61,937 nucleotides of DNA from an uncultured Clostridia bacterium. GTDB taxonomy: Bacteria > Bacillota > Clostridia > Christensenellales > Borkfalkiaceae. The translations under genes were made by a program, and so were the position numbers. Each line of letters starts with the position of its first letter. The stretch's first letter is position 1. The notes under the pieces are model-generated. The model saw nothing but the letters and a program-made list of their open reading frames with translations, did no database searches and was not told the DNA's origin. Positions 26,940-35,272 of the stretch are shown in pieces. The DNA lies in the NCBI GenBank assembly GCA_944340905.1, contig CALVLT010000009.1:1-61937 (forward strand). The letters run 5' to 3'.

Positions 26940-27634
26940 ATCTGTCCTGTTTGCAGAAGGGGGAGGGCAGGGATATCGTGTTTCTGCACGGCTATCTCGC
27001 CTCCAAGGAATGTTTTGCGCCCCAGATCGCCTATTTTTCACGGCGGTTCCGCGTGACGGCGCTCGACTTTCCCGGATTCGGACAGGCGGGGGCGCTGCCC
27101 GCGCCGTGGTCGGTTGCAGACTATGCTGACTGGCTGACGGAGGCGCTCGCCGCGCTGGGCATCGTTCGTCCGTGCGTCGTGGCGCACTCCTTCGGCGGAA
27201 GGGTCGCCGTCAAGTGCCTCTCGCGGGGGAACCTGTTCGACAGGGCGGTGCTGGCGGGCTGCGCGGGCATCCGTCCGCGGCGCACGTTTTCTTACTACGT
27301 CCGCGTAAAAACGTACCGCATCGTCAGAACATTCGCGCCCCGCTATGCGCAGCGGCACTTCGGCAGCGAGGAGTACCGCACGCTCCCGCCCGTCATGCGC
27401 GAGAGCTATAAAAAGATCGTCAACGAGGACCTTCGGGAGGACGCGCGGCGCATTGCCCGCCCCGTCCTGTTCGTGAACGGCACACGCGATACCGCCGTGC
27501 CGCCCGCGTCCGTGCGGGTCTATCTCTCCTGCGTGAAGGGGAGCAGCGTCTTCTGGATGGAGGACTGCGGGCACTTCGCGTTTCTCGACAATCCGCTCGC
27601 GTTCAACGCGGCAACGGAGGAATTTTTCTCATGA
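26936..27634 (+). CDS. Alpha/beta-hydrolase family protein
   Basis: The 232-residue hydrolase has the oxyanion region FLHGYLASKE, nucleophile elbow AHSFGGR, acid in GTRDTAVPP and catalytic His in DCGHFAF. The TTG start overlaps the rimI stop, and its own stop overlaps the MurF-like start, so it belongs to a tightly coupled operon. Substrate unknown; context suggests an ester or amide of the cell envelope, but that is inference. Confidence 0.87.
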   Translation: MNLSCLQKGEGRDIVFLHGYLASKECFAPQIAYFSRRFRVTALDFPGFGQAGALPAPWSVADYADWLTEALAALGIVRPCVVAHSFGGRVAVKCLSRGNLFDRAVLAGCAGIRPRRTFSYYVRVKTYRIVRTFAPRYAQRHFGSEEYRTLPPVMRESYKKIVNEDLREDARRIARPVLFVNGTRDTAVPPASVRVYLSCVKGSSVFWMEDCGHFAFLDNPLAFNAATEEFFS

Positions 27635-29214
27635 GCACATCCACCATTCTTGCCATTTGTGTCGGCGGTCTGCTTGCGGGCTACGCCTATTTCATGTGTT
27701 CCGTCCGCCTGATTGCCATCTTACAGCAGCAGGGATACCGCGGGAGCGCCTTTCTCAAGTGGTACTACCGCTCGCGCAATATCGAGCGCAAAAAGGCGTC
27801 GCTGCTCGCGCTCGCCGTCGCGCTGCTGACGGCGCTCTTTTGCGTGTGCTTTTCCTTTGCGGGCTACCGCGTCGCCAACCTCGTCAGCGCCCTGCCTTTT
27901 GCGGGCATCTGTGTGCTGTACTGCTATGCGGAGGGCAGGCACGCCCTTAAAGTGCCGCTGAAGAGTACTATGCGCGCCGTGCGGCTGGGCGTGGCGTATG
28001 CCGCCGTGCTGATCGCCGTCGATATCGGGCTGGGGTTTGCGATGACGGCGATCGCGGACGCGGTAAACGCAGACTGGCTGTATCTTGTCAGGTTCGTTCC
28101 CTTCTGCCTCGTTCCTCTCATTTGCCCGCTGCTGCTCGTATGCGTCAACTTCTGCATGAAGGCGTACGAGGTGCCGCACACGAACAAGTTTGTAAGGCGT
28201 GCCGCGCGCACGCTCGCCGCCTCCCCCTGCATCAAGGCGGGCATTACGGGCAGCTTCGGCAAGACGTGCGTCAAGCACTTCGCCGCTGCCATTCTTTCGG
28301 AAAAGTACAGGGTCATCGCCACGCCCGCCTCCTACAATACGCCCGCCGGCATTGCCAGGACGGTCAACGAAGGGGGACTGGACTGCGATATTTTCCTCGC
28401 CGAAATGGGCGCGCGCAGAAAGGGGGACATTTCCGCTCTGTGCGACATGGTGTGCCCGACGGTGGGGGTGGTGACGGGCGTCACCTGCCAGCACCTTGCC
28501 ACCTTCGGCTCGCCGGAGGCGATCTTTGCGGAAAAGGGCGTGCTCGCCGCGCGCGTGCAGCGCTGCGTTCTCGGGCGCTCCTGCGCGGACATGGGTGCCT
28601 CCGATGCGCTCGTCATGGGGCGGGATTTCGATGCGGAGGACGTGAAGATCGGTCTGGACGGCACACGCTTCACGCTGCGTCTTCCGGACGGCAGCATCCC
28701 CGTACAGCTCCCCGTTCTGGGGCGGCACGCTGCCGAGGATACGGCGCTCGCCGCCGCGCTGTGCTCCCTGCTCGGCATGTCGGCGGAGGAGATCGCGGCG
28801 GGCATCCGAAGGATCGTGCCCGTTCCCCACAGGCTGGAGCGCAGGGATGCGAACGGGCTGATCATTTTGGACGACGGCTACAACTGCAATGCCGAGGGCG
28901 CCAAAAACGCCCTGGAGGTGCTGCGCCTTGCCGCGGGCAGAAAGGCGGTCGTCACGCCCGGCATCGTCGAACTCGGGCAGCTCGAGGAGGAAGTCAACGG
29001 CGCGCTCGGGGCGGCGCTCGCGGGGCTTGACCTCGTCATTCTCGTGGGGGAGACGCTCGTGCTCGATGTGCGCAGCGGCTACCTTGCCGCGGGCGGCGAC
29101 GAATCGCGGCTGCACATCGTCCCCACGCTGGAGGCGGCGCAGACGCTGCTCGCCGAAGAACTCGCGGCGGGGGACTGCGTGTTGTTTTTGAACGACCTGC
29201 CCGACTGTTATTGA
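27631..29214 (+). CDS. MurF-like Mur ligase with N-terminal membrane domain
   Basis: The 527-residue protein starts with four to five hydrophobic helices (about residues 1-180), then a Mur-ligase ATPase domain with P-loop TGSFGKTCVKHF (about residue 210), central ligase domain and C-terminal Rossmann domain. ddl follows, so the natural assignment is the UDP-MurNAc-tripeptide--D-Ala-D-Ala ligase (MurF role). The standard MurF N-terminal UMP-binding domain is replaced by the membrane domain, which would tether peptidoglycan precursor synthesis to the membrane. Confidence 0.82.
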   Translation: MSTSTILAICVGGLLAGYAYFMCSVRLIAILQQQGYRGSAFLKWYYRSRNIERKKASLLALAVALLTALFCVCFSFAGYRVANLVSALPFAGICVLYCYAEGRHALKVPLKSTMRAVRLGVAYAAVLIAVDIGLGFAMTAIADAVNADWLYLVRFVPFCLVPLICPLLLVCVNFCMKAYEVPHTNKFVRRAARTLAASPCIKAGITGSFGKTCVKHFAAAILSEKYRVIATPASYNTPAGIARTVNEGGLDCDIFLAEMGARRKGDISALCDMVCPTVGVVTGVTCQHLATFGSPEAIFAEKGVLAARVQRCVLGRSCADMGASDALVMGRDFDAEDVKIGLDGTRFTLRLPDGSIPVQLPVLGRHAAEDTALAAALCSLLGMSAEEIAAGIRRIVPVPHRLERRDANGLIILDDGYNCNAEGAKNALEVLRLAAGRKAVVTPGIVELGQLEEEVNGALGAALAGLDLVILVGETLVLDVRSGYLAAGGDESRLHIVPTLEAAQTLLAEELAAGDCVLFLNDLPDCY

Positions 29215-29234
29215 CCCGCGCGGCGGACGGATAA

Positions 29235-29303
29235 GAGGGCGGAAAGCCTTCCCCCCTGGGGGAAGGTGGCAGGCGAGCTTGCGAGCCTGACGGATGAGGG
29301 GCA
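29235..29303. repeat. Dispersed hairpin repeat before ddl
   Basis: ccttcccccctgggggaagg hairpin followed by aggcgagcttgcgagcct hairpin and gacggatgagggg. Same general class as repeats at 24296, 31838 and 48285. Confidence 0.7.
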
Positions 29304-29343
29304 GTTTACTCTTTGCTCTTTCCGTCAAGTCAAATCACCAAGG

Positions 29344-29381
29344 AAACACCTTCGGAAGAAAAATACTTCGGAGGTGTTTTT
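29344..29381 (+). promoter_or_regulatory. Terminator-like hairpin that buries the ddl ribosome site
   Basis: aaacacc (29344) pairs with ggtgttt, and adjacent ttcgga-type bases extend the stem; a T tract follows. The right arm contains ggaggtg, the only ribosome site for ddl (ATG 29384). It could act as terminator, as translational lid, or both. Confidence 0.6.
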
Positions 29382-29383
29382 GT

Positions 29384-30514
29384 ATGTCCAAAAGCATGCG
29401 CGGAACGCAGCCAACGGCTGCCGTCTTTTTCGGGGGACGTTCGAGCGAGGCGGAAATCTCCGTCATCACGGGCATGTATGCCGTCAATCTGCTGCGCGGC
29501 ACGCGCTACCGCGTCCTGCCCGTCTATCTGCCGCCCGAGGGCGGTTTTTTGCTCGGGAACTGGCGGGGCGTGGAGGAATTTTCCCGCCCCGTCAAGGGGA
29601 CGCCCGTGCAGCTCTTGCGCGGCGCGCTCGTGCGCGAAGGGAGCAAAAAGCCGCTTGCGCGCGTGGACGTTGCGCTCAACTGCTGCCACGGCGGCATGGG
29701 GGAGAACGGCACGCTCGCGGCGCTGCTTGCGTGGAACAACATCCGCTCCGCCTCGCCTGACCTTCCCGAGAGCGCCCTGTTCATGGATAAGGTGCTCACC
29801 AAGATCGCCGCCCGCGGGCTGGATATTCCCGTTGCGCCTGCCGTCTGCGTCACGGAGGGGGAATGGCGGGAGGCGCCCGAAGGGGTGCAGGGGCGCGCGC
29901 AGGCGCTCGGCTGTCCGCTCGTCGTCAAGCCCGCGCGGCTGGGTTCGAGCATCGGCCTGAGCGTCGCGCACACGCCCGAAGAACTTGCCGACGCGTTCGC
30001 GCTCGCATTCACCCTCGATGACAAGGCGCTTATCGAGCGCTACTTCGCGGGGAAACGGGACATCAACTGCGCCGCCTGCCGCATCGGGGGAGAGGTGAAG
30101 GTGTCCGCCTGCGAGGAGGTGTTCTCGGGCGGCGAGCTGTTGTCCTATGCGGAAAAGTACGAGGAGGGGAAGGACTCCAAACTGCCCGCCGACCTGCCCG
30201 AGGGCGTCGCCGCCCGCATTGCGGCATACACGCGCCGCCTGTACGAGGCGTTCGGTATGCGCGGCGTCGTGCGCGCGGACTTTCTCGCGGCGGGCGAGGA
30301 GGTGTACTTCAACGAGCTGAACACCGTTCCCGGGTCGCTGGCGGGGTATCTGTTCGGCACAACGCTCGCCGAAGTGCGCAGGTTCTTCCTCGCTCTTCTG
30401 GACGAGGCGGTGCGCAGCGCGCCGCCGCCCAAGCGCACGCTCACCACGGGAATTTTGTCGGGAAAGGTTTTTTCGGGCGCAAAAGGTTGCAAACGGCGGG
30501 GAAATTTCGTATAA
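29384..30514 (+). CDS. ddl: D-alanine--D-alanine ligase
   Basis: The 376-residue ATP-grasp ligase makes D-Ala-D-Ala for peptidoglycan. Motifs: FFGGRSSEAEISVITG at the N-terminus, FMDKVLTK, VVKPARLGSSIGLSVA and FNELNTVPGS with the metal ligands. I start at ATG 29384 rather than 29294, because the upstream part lies across the hairpin. The 3' end carries the icd promoter. It follows the MurF-like gene, its biosynthetic successor. Confidence 0.94.
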   Translation: MSKSMRGTQPTAAVFFGGRSSEAEISVITGMYAVNLLRGTRYRVLPVYLPPEGGFLLGNWRGVEEFSRPVKGTPVQLLRGALVREGSKKPLARVDVALNCCHGGMGENGTLAALLAWNNIRSASPDLPESALFMDKVLTKIAARGLDIPVAPAVCVTEGEWREAPEGVQGRAQALGCPLVVKPARLGSSIGLSVAHTPEELADAFALAFTLDDKALIERYFAGKRDINCAACRIGGEVKVSACEEVFSGGELLSYAEKYEEGKDSKLPADLPEGVAARIAAYTRRLYEAFGMRGVVRADFLAAGEEVYFNELNTVPGSLAGYLFGTTLAEVRRFFLALLDEAVRSAPPPKRTLTTGILSGKVFSGAKGCKRRGNFV

Positions 30515-30515
30515 T
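30487..30515 (+). promoter_or_regulatory. Promoter for icd inside the ddl 3' end
   Basis: TTGCAA at 30487, 17-bp spacer, TATAAT at 30510 (overlapping the ddl stop). Confidence 0.87.
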
Positions 30516-30540
30516 AGAAGAAAATCCCGCCGAGGTGAAT

Positions 30541-31749
30541 ATGGCGAAAATTCAGATGACGACCCCCATCGTGGAGATGGACGGCGACGAAATGACCCGC
30601 ATCCTGTGGAAGATGATCAAGGAAGTGCTCATTCTTCCCTATGTGGACTTAAAGACGGAATATTACGACCTGGGGCTGCCCCACCGCGACGAGACGGCGG
30701 ACACCGTCACCGTCGAGAGCGCGCTTGCAACCAAGAGGTACGGCGTTGCCGTCAAGTGCGCCACCATCACGCCCAACGTGCAGCGCATGTCCGAATACCA
30801 CCTGCACGAAATGTGGAAGAGTCCCAACGGCACCATCCGCCGCATTCTGGACGGCACCGTGTTCCGCGCGCCCATCGTGGTGGACGGCATCCGTTCCTAT
30901 GTGCCCACATGGAAAAAGCCCATCGTGCTCGCCCGCCATGCCTACGGCGACGTCTATTCCGCCGTGGACGGCATTGCCGCCGAGGGGAACAAGGTCTACC
31001 TTGTCACCGAGGACAAGGAGGGGCGGGAGATCGCCAGAAAGCTCGTGCACGACTTCAACGGTACGTCGGGCGTGGTGCAGGGCATGCACAACTGCGATGA
31101 TTCGGTGCGCTCCTTTGCGCACTCCTGTTTCCGCTATGCACTCGAGCAGAACCTTCCCATGATGTTCGCCACCAAGGATACCATCTCCAAGGTGTATGAC
31201 GGACAGTTCAAAAAAATCTTTGCCGAGGTGTACGAGGAGTACAAAGAACAGTTCGAGGCAAAGGGGCTGTGGTATCTGTATACGCTCATCGACGACGCCG
31301 TGGCGCGCATCGTGCGCTCGGAGGGGGGCATCCTGTGGGCGTGCAAGAACTATGACGGCGACGTGATGAGCGACATGGTGGCCACCGCCTACGGCTCTCT
31401 TGGCATGATGACCTCCGTGCTCGTCTCGCCCGACGGCAAATATGAGTACGAGGCGGCGCACGGCACCGTCACGCGGCACTACTACAAGCACCTTGCGGGG
31501 GAGGAGACCTCCACCAACTCGGTGGCGACCATCTTTGCCTGGACGGGCGCCCTCAGAAAGCGCGGCGAGCTGGACGGCAACGCGCCGCTTGCGGCATTTG
31601 CCGACCGGCTGGAGCGCGCAACGGTGCAGACGATCGAGGAGGGGGAGATGACGGGCGACCTTGTCCCGCTCTTCCACAAAGAGGGGGTCGTGGCAAGAAA
31701 GCTTAATTCCGAACAGTTCCTGCATGCGATCGCCCGCCGCATGAACTGA
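30541..31749 (+). CDS. icd: NADP-dependent isocitrate dehydrogenase (eukaryote-like subgroup)
   Basis: The 402-residue enzyme oxidises isocitrate to 2-oxoglutarate. The start MAKIQMTTPIVEMDGDEMTR and the later ATITPNVQR, SPNGTIRRILDGTVFR and ETSTNSVATIFAW segments identify subgroup II (homodimeric, mitochondrial/cytosolic type) rather than the E. coli type. Ribosome site gaggtga. Monocistronic, with promoter and terminator. Confidence 0.95.
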   Translation: MAKIQMTTPIVEMDGDEMTRILWKMIKEVLILPYVDLKTEYYDLGLPHRDETADTVTVESALATKRYGVAVKCATITPNVQRMSEYHLHEMWKSPNGTIRRILDGTVFRAPIVVDGIRSYVPTWKKPIVLARHAYGDVYSAVDGIAAEGNKVYLVTEDKEGREIARKLVHDFNGTSGVVQGMHNCDDSVRSFAHSCFRYALEQNLPMMFATKDTISKVYDGQFKKIFAEVYEEYKEQFEAKGLWYLYTLIDDAVARIVRSEGGILWACKNYDGDVMSDMVATAYGSLGMMTSVLVSPDGKYEYEAAHGTVTRHYYKHLAGEETSTNSVATIFAWTGALRKRGELDGNAPLAAFADRLERATVQTIEEGEMTGDLVPLFHKEGVVARKLNSEQFLHAIARRMN

Positions 31750-31769
31750 AATACCGTACACGTATCTTG

Positions 31770-31804
31770 AAAACCCCGCCGAGGTTCCCTCGGCGGGGTT
31801 TTGC
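31770..31804 (+). terminator. Terminator after icd
   Basis: Stem aaaccccgccgagg / cctcggcggggttt with a short loop and T tract. Confidence 0.92.
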
Positions 31805-31837
31805 ACGGTTTTCAAAGGGAGCTGTTTGTGTAGTTTC

Positions 31838-32265
31838 ACCCTTAAGGAGATGTAAGGGGGAAGCCCTCCCTGTGCAAGGGGCGAATGCGTGCGTCATGCG
31901 CATCACCACGGTGTGGTGTGCGCGCACGCATGAGCTGGCAATTTTGCATATGCACGCAAAATTGCTGACCGCCCGACGCGCAGCGGCGCACGAGCGCAGC
32001 CGAAGTTACGCAAGATCTACTTGCGTGAGACGGTGCCGAGCGCGCGAGGCAGGAGGGTTGTTATGCCTGTCTGCGGCAAGCTTTTACAACCCTTCCGTCA
32101 CGGCTTGCGCCGTGCCATTGTCTTGGCAGCACCAAGGAAGAGTGCTGCCGGCGGGCACGAAATCGCCCTTGATATGGCGATTTCTCAGTTCGCGCATACG
32201 CAGAAGCCCCGCAGGGGCTGTCTGCATAACATACGCGCTCACCCTTACACAGGGGAGGCATAGAA
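31838..32265. repeat. Repeat mosaic in the icd / protease intergenic region (no gene seen)
   Basis: About 430 bp of tandemly arranged hairpins. Parts: a copy of the 24296 repeat (31861-31940); a cttccgtcacggcttgcgcc block at 32091 shared with 48363; stem cagcac/gtgctg; stem gaaatcgc/gcgatttc (32159-32184) followed by ctcagttc; and a final cacccttacacaggggaggc. The same order recurs at 48360-48530 with different but still complementary stems. Confidence 0.75.
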
Positions 32266-32323
32266 CCGCGTCGTCTCAGGGGCGGCCTTACACGAACAAG
32301 CCGCAGCCGCATTTCCATGGAAA

Positions 32324-32349
32324 ACGGCGCGCCCGTTCGAGCGCGCCGT
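32324..32349 (-). terminator. Terminator of the zinc peptidase gene
   Basis: Stem acggcgcgc / gcgcgccgt; on the minus strand it is followed by tttt. Confidence 0.82.
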
Positions 32350-32361
32350 AACAGCTTGGAT

Positions 32362-33081
32362 TCAGTCCTTGCGGACAAAGGATAAGAACACGAGGGCGAA
32401 CCGCAAAAAGTACAGCAGGGAGACGAGCAGCGAGGCGACATAGGTCAGCGCCGCGGCGGAGAGCACTTTGCTTGCGGCGGGCACCTCATCTTCGGTAAGA
32501 ATGCCCTCCTCGACGAGCATCTTTTTCGCCCTGTGCGAGGCGTTGAATTCCACGGGCAGCGTCACCAGTATGAACAGGGTGGAAAGCCCGTAGAGCGCGA
32601 TGCCCAGATACACCGCCCACTGGCCGTATGGCTGGGGGGAAGTCACCCAGAACAAATCGAGCAGCAGCCCCACAATGACGACGGGAAGGGCAAGGCGGGA
32701 GCCGATGTTGGCAACGGGCACGAGCACGGTGCGGATTTTATAGGGAATGTACCCCGTGTGTTTTTGCATGACGTGCCCCACCTCGTGCGCGGCGACCGCA
32801 ACGGCTGCCACCGAGGCGCTGCCATAGGTGCTCATGGACAGGTTGACCACGTTCCTGCCCGGGTTGTAGTGGTCGGACAGCCTGCCCTCCACGCGGTTGA
32901 CGGCAATGCCCGTCACGCCGCGGTTGCGCATGAGCCGCGTCGCCGTGTCGTAACCCGTCATGCACGAGCGCGTCTGCACGCGGTCGTATTTGGCATACGT
33001 CGTGTTGACGCGCGCCGACGCCCATGCCGAAAAAGCAAGGCAGGGGATCAGCAGCAATAAAAACAACAGATAGTCGAACAT
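32362..33081 (-). CDS. Membrane zinc metallopeptidase, YugP family
   Basis: The 239-residue protein has an N-terminal hydrophobic helix, the zinc motif AAHEVGHVMQ (HExxH) near residue 118 and two to three further hydrophobic segments (about 150-170, 175-195, 215-235). This is the neutral zinc metallopeptidase 2 (YugP-like) family. Its physiological role is poorly known; membrane proteostasis is likely. Monocistronic, divergent from obg. Confidence 0.88.
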   Translation of the reverse strand: MFDYLLFLLLLIPCLAFSAWASARVNTTYAKYDRVQTRSCMTGYDTATRLMRNRGVTGIAVNRVEGRLSDHYNPGRNVVNLSMSTYGSASVAAVAVAAHEVGHVMQKHTGYIPYKIRTVLVPVANIGSRLALPVVIVGLLLDLFWVTSPQPYGQWAVYLGIALYGLSTLFILVTLPVEFNASHRAKKMLVEEGILTEDEVPAASKVLSAAALTYVASLLVSLLYFLRFALVFLSFVRKD

Positions 33082-33218
33082 GGCGCACTCCTTTTCCTGT
33101 CTATAACCTGTCTATAACTTATTATACCGCAAGTGGGGCGGTTTCTAACGAAAAAAGCGGTATTTTCACAAAAGTCGGGCAAAAAATTTTAGACGGCGCA
33201 TTCCCCTTGTCAAAACTA

Positions 33219-33247
33219 TTGCGTTTTGCGGCAAAACTTGGTATACT
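33219..33247 (+). promoter_or_regulatory. Promoter abutting the obg start codon
   Basis: TTGCGT at 33219, 17-bp spacer, TATACT at 33242. Only 6 bases separate the -10 from ATG 33254, so transcription should start at or next to the A of ATG (leaderless). Confidence 0.87.
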
Positions 33248-33253
33248 TTGGGC

Positions 33254-34528
33254 ATGGATAACAAGATATTCACCGACAAAGTGCGCGTCACGCTCAAGGC
33301 GGGTGACGGCGGCGACGGCATGAATTCCTTCAAGGCGTACAAGGGCAAGCCCGCCTGCGGGCCGGACGGCGGCGACGGCGGCGACGGCGGGAACGTGTAC
33401 GTCATGGCGGACGAGAACGTGCACGACCTGCTCGCCTACCGCTATACGGGCAAATACTGCGCGGGCAACGGCGAGCGCGGCGGCTCCAATCAGTGCTCGG
33501 GCAAGCGGGGGGCGGACGTCGTGCTCAAGGTCCCCTGCGGCACGCTCGTGCGGGACGCCGAGAGCGGGAAGATTATCTGCGACGCCTACGAAAGCGGCGA
33601 AAAGATATTGCTGCTCGCGGGCGGCAGAGGGGGCAAGGGCAACGTGCGCTTTACCACCGCCCGCCGCCATGCGCCCAACTTTGCGCAGAAGGGGGTGCGC
33701 GTCAGGCCGCATGCCGTCGTTCTCGAAATGAAGGTGATCGCCGATGTGGGGCTGGTGGGCTTTCCCAATGTGGGCAAGTCAACGCTGCTCTCCAAAATTT
33801 CGGCGGCGCGGCCCAAGATCGCGGACTACCATTTCACCACGCTCTCGCCCAATCTCGGCGTGGTGCGCTACTATGAACATTCCTTCGTCGTTGCCGACAT
33901 CCCCGGGCTGATCGAGGGGGCGGCGCAGGGCGCGGGGCTGGGGCATGACTTTCTGCGCCATATCGAGCGCACGCGCATGATCTGCCACGTTCTCGACATT
34001 GCGGGCACGGAGGGGCGCGACCCTCTGGAGGATTTTGACAAGATCAACGCCGAACTTGCCGCCTACTCCGAAAAGCTCGCTGCCCTGCCGCAGATCGCCG
34101 TGCTCAACAAGTGCGACTGCGCGGGCGCCCAAGAAAACGCCGCGCGCTTTGCGGCGGCGCACCCCGACCTTCCCGCCTGCACCATTTCCGCCGTGAACGG
34201 CGAAGGGGTCAGGGAGCTGCTCGATGCCGTGTGGCGCATGCTCGAAACGCTGCCGCCCGCCGAAAAGATCCCGTCCGATGAATTTGCGTTCGAGGAAGAG
34301 GACACCTGGCAGTTTGAAATCTTCAAAGACGAGAACGGCGCATACGTCGTGACGGGCGGGCTGGTCGATCTGTTGTGCCGCAACGTCGTGCTCAACAATC
34401 CCGATTCCATGGCGTATTTCCACCGCATGCTCAAGACGCGCGGCGTGTTCCGCGCGCTGGAGGCACAGGGCTGCGCGCAGGGCGACACCGTCATTGTCGG
34501 AGACGTGGAATTTGAATACGTTCCGTAA
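33254..34528 (+). CDS. obg: GTPase Obg/CgtA
   Basis: The 424-residue essential GTPase acts in 50S assembly and stress/sporulation signalling. It has the Gly-rich Obg domain (residues 1-157, KAGDGGDGMNSFKAYKGKP and GGDGGDGGNVYV), G domain with GFPNVGKST, DIPGLIEGA and NKCD, and a C-terminal OCT domain. No ribosome site precedes ATG 33254. yhbY follows 33 bp downstream. Confidence 0.96.
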   Translation: MDNKIFTDKVRVTLKAGDGGDGMNSFKAYKGKPACGPDGGDGGDGGNVYVMADENVHDLLAYRYTGKYCAGNGERGGSNQCSGKRGADVVLKVPCGTLVRDAESGKIICDAYESGEKILLLAGGRGGKGNVRFTTARRHAPNFAQKGVRVRPHAVVLEMKVIADVGLVGFPNVGKSTLLSKISAARPKIADYHFTTLSPNLGVVRYYEHSFVVADIPGLIEGAAQGAGLGHDFLRHIERTRMICHVLDIAGTEGRDPLEDFDKINAELAAYSEKLAALPQIAVLNKCDCAGAQENAARFAAAHPDLPACTISAVNGEGVRELLDAVWRMLETLPPAEKIPSDEFAFEEEDTWQFEIFKDENGAYVVTGGLVDLLCRNVVLNNPDSMAYFHRMLKTRGVFRALEAQGCAQGDTVIVGDVEFEYVP

Positions 34529-34561
34529 TTTTCGGGACATTTTACCCAAGGAGAGAAGATC

Positions 34562-34852
34562 ATGACAAGCAAACAGAGGAGCAAACTCAAGTCCATTGCG
34601 GCGAACCTTTCGCCCGTCACGCAGATCGGCAAGGGGGGCATTACGGATAACCTTTTGAAAACGCTCTCCGAATGCCTCGAGGCGCGCGAGATCATCAAAG
34701 TCAACGTGCTGCCCAACGCCGAGGCGGACGCCGATACGATGGCGCAGAACGTCGCCGACCTTCTGGGTGCGGAGGTGGTGTACGTCATCGGCAGGAAGGC
34801 GGTGTTCTACCGCCGTTCGCAGCGCGACGACGTGGAGCACATCGAACTGTAA
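34562..34852 (+). CDS. yhbY: YhbY-type RNA-binding protein (CRM domain)
   Basis: The 96-residue protein is a single CRM/YhbY domain: SKQRSKLKSIAANLSPVTQI, GKGGITDNLLKTL (GxxG loop) and REIIKVNVL. Homologues bind pre-50S particles. It is the second gene of the obg operon, a functional match with ribosome assembly. Confidence 0.93.
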   Translation: MTSKQRSKLKSIAANLSPVTQIGKGGITDNLLKTLSECLEAREIIKVNVLPNAEADADTMAQNVADLLGAEVVYVIGRKAVFYRRSQRDDVEHIEL

Positions 34853-34872
34853 AAAAATTTTTGCCGAAAGGG

Positions 34873-34901
34873 TTGACAAATCTTTTTGGATGAAGTAAAA
34901 T
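34873..34901 (+). promoter_or_regulatory. Promoter for the M-box-mgtA transcript
   Basis: TTGACA at 34873, 17-bp spacer, TAAAAT at 34896. Confidence 0.88.
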
Positions 34902-34914
34902 AAAGACACAAAAG

Positions 34915-35086
34915 AATATCCGGTAGGTAAGGCTACTACGGGGATACGGGCTGTTGCCGCAAAACGATGGAGACATCGTGCGCAGGTTTGAACAGGCGGC
35001 GTCGAACACAAGGCGCAGCATAACACAGCTTCATTGCCCCGCGAAGTCAAAGCTCGAACGGTGGACTCTTTGCGGACAGTCGTCAT
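34915..35086 (+). ncRNA. M-box (ykoK) magnesium riboswitch
   Basis: The conserved 5' core is visible as gtaggtaaggctactacgg, then ggatacgggctgttgccgc, and the aagctcgaacggtgg segment near 35050. The RNA senses Mg2+ and controls the Mg2+ transporter gene downstream. Confidence 0.88.
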
Positions 35087-35089
35087 TTT

Positions 35090-35121
35090 CCGCGCGCCGT
35101 CGGGCGCGCGGTTATTTTTTT
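35090..35121 (+). terminator. M-box terminator hairpin
   Basis: Stem ccgcgcgcc / ggcgcgcgg followed by ttattttttt. Expected to form at high Mg2+. Confidence 0.88.
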
Positions 35122-35145
35122 GAAAAAAACAAGGAGGCATGCAGG

Positions 35146-35229
35146 ATGAACGAAGGCAGTCGAAGCCGAAGTGCGTCGGGCGGGCGATCGCGTGCCGTTT
35201 GTCCGCATGCCCGCACATTGACGCGCTGA
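35146..35229 (+). CDS. Possible 27-codon leader peptide between M-box and mgtA
   Basis: ATG 35146 is 8 bp after a perfect aaggagg site at 35131 and encodes MNEGSRSRSASGGRSRAVC, ending HARTLTR. It lies after the M-box terminator and before mgtA. Bases 35164-35170 (agccgaa) can pair with 35233-35239 (ttcggct), while 35238-35244 (ctacctc) can pair with 35262-35268 (gaggtag, part of the mgtA ribosome site). A regulatory role is inference. Confidence 0.55.
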   Translation: MNEGSRSRSASGGRSRAVCPHARTLTR

Positions 35230-35272
35230 CGGTTCGGCTACCTCATCGATGCAGATCGAAGGAGGTAGTATC

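Noticed and set aside
31767-32351. 194-codon frame between icd and the zinc peptidase
   Set aside because: It runs through the icd terminator and several dispersed hairpin repeats and has no ribosome site or domain.
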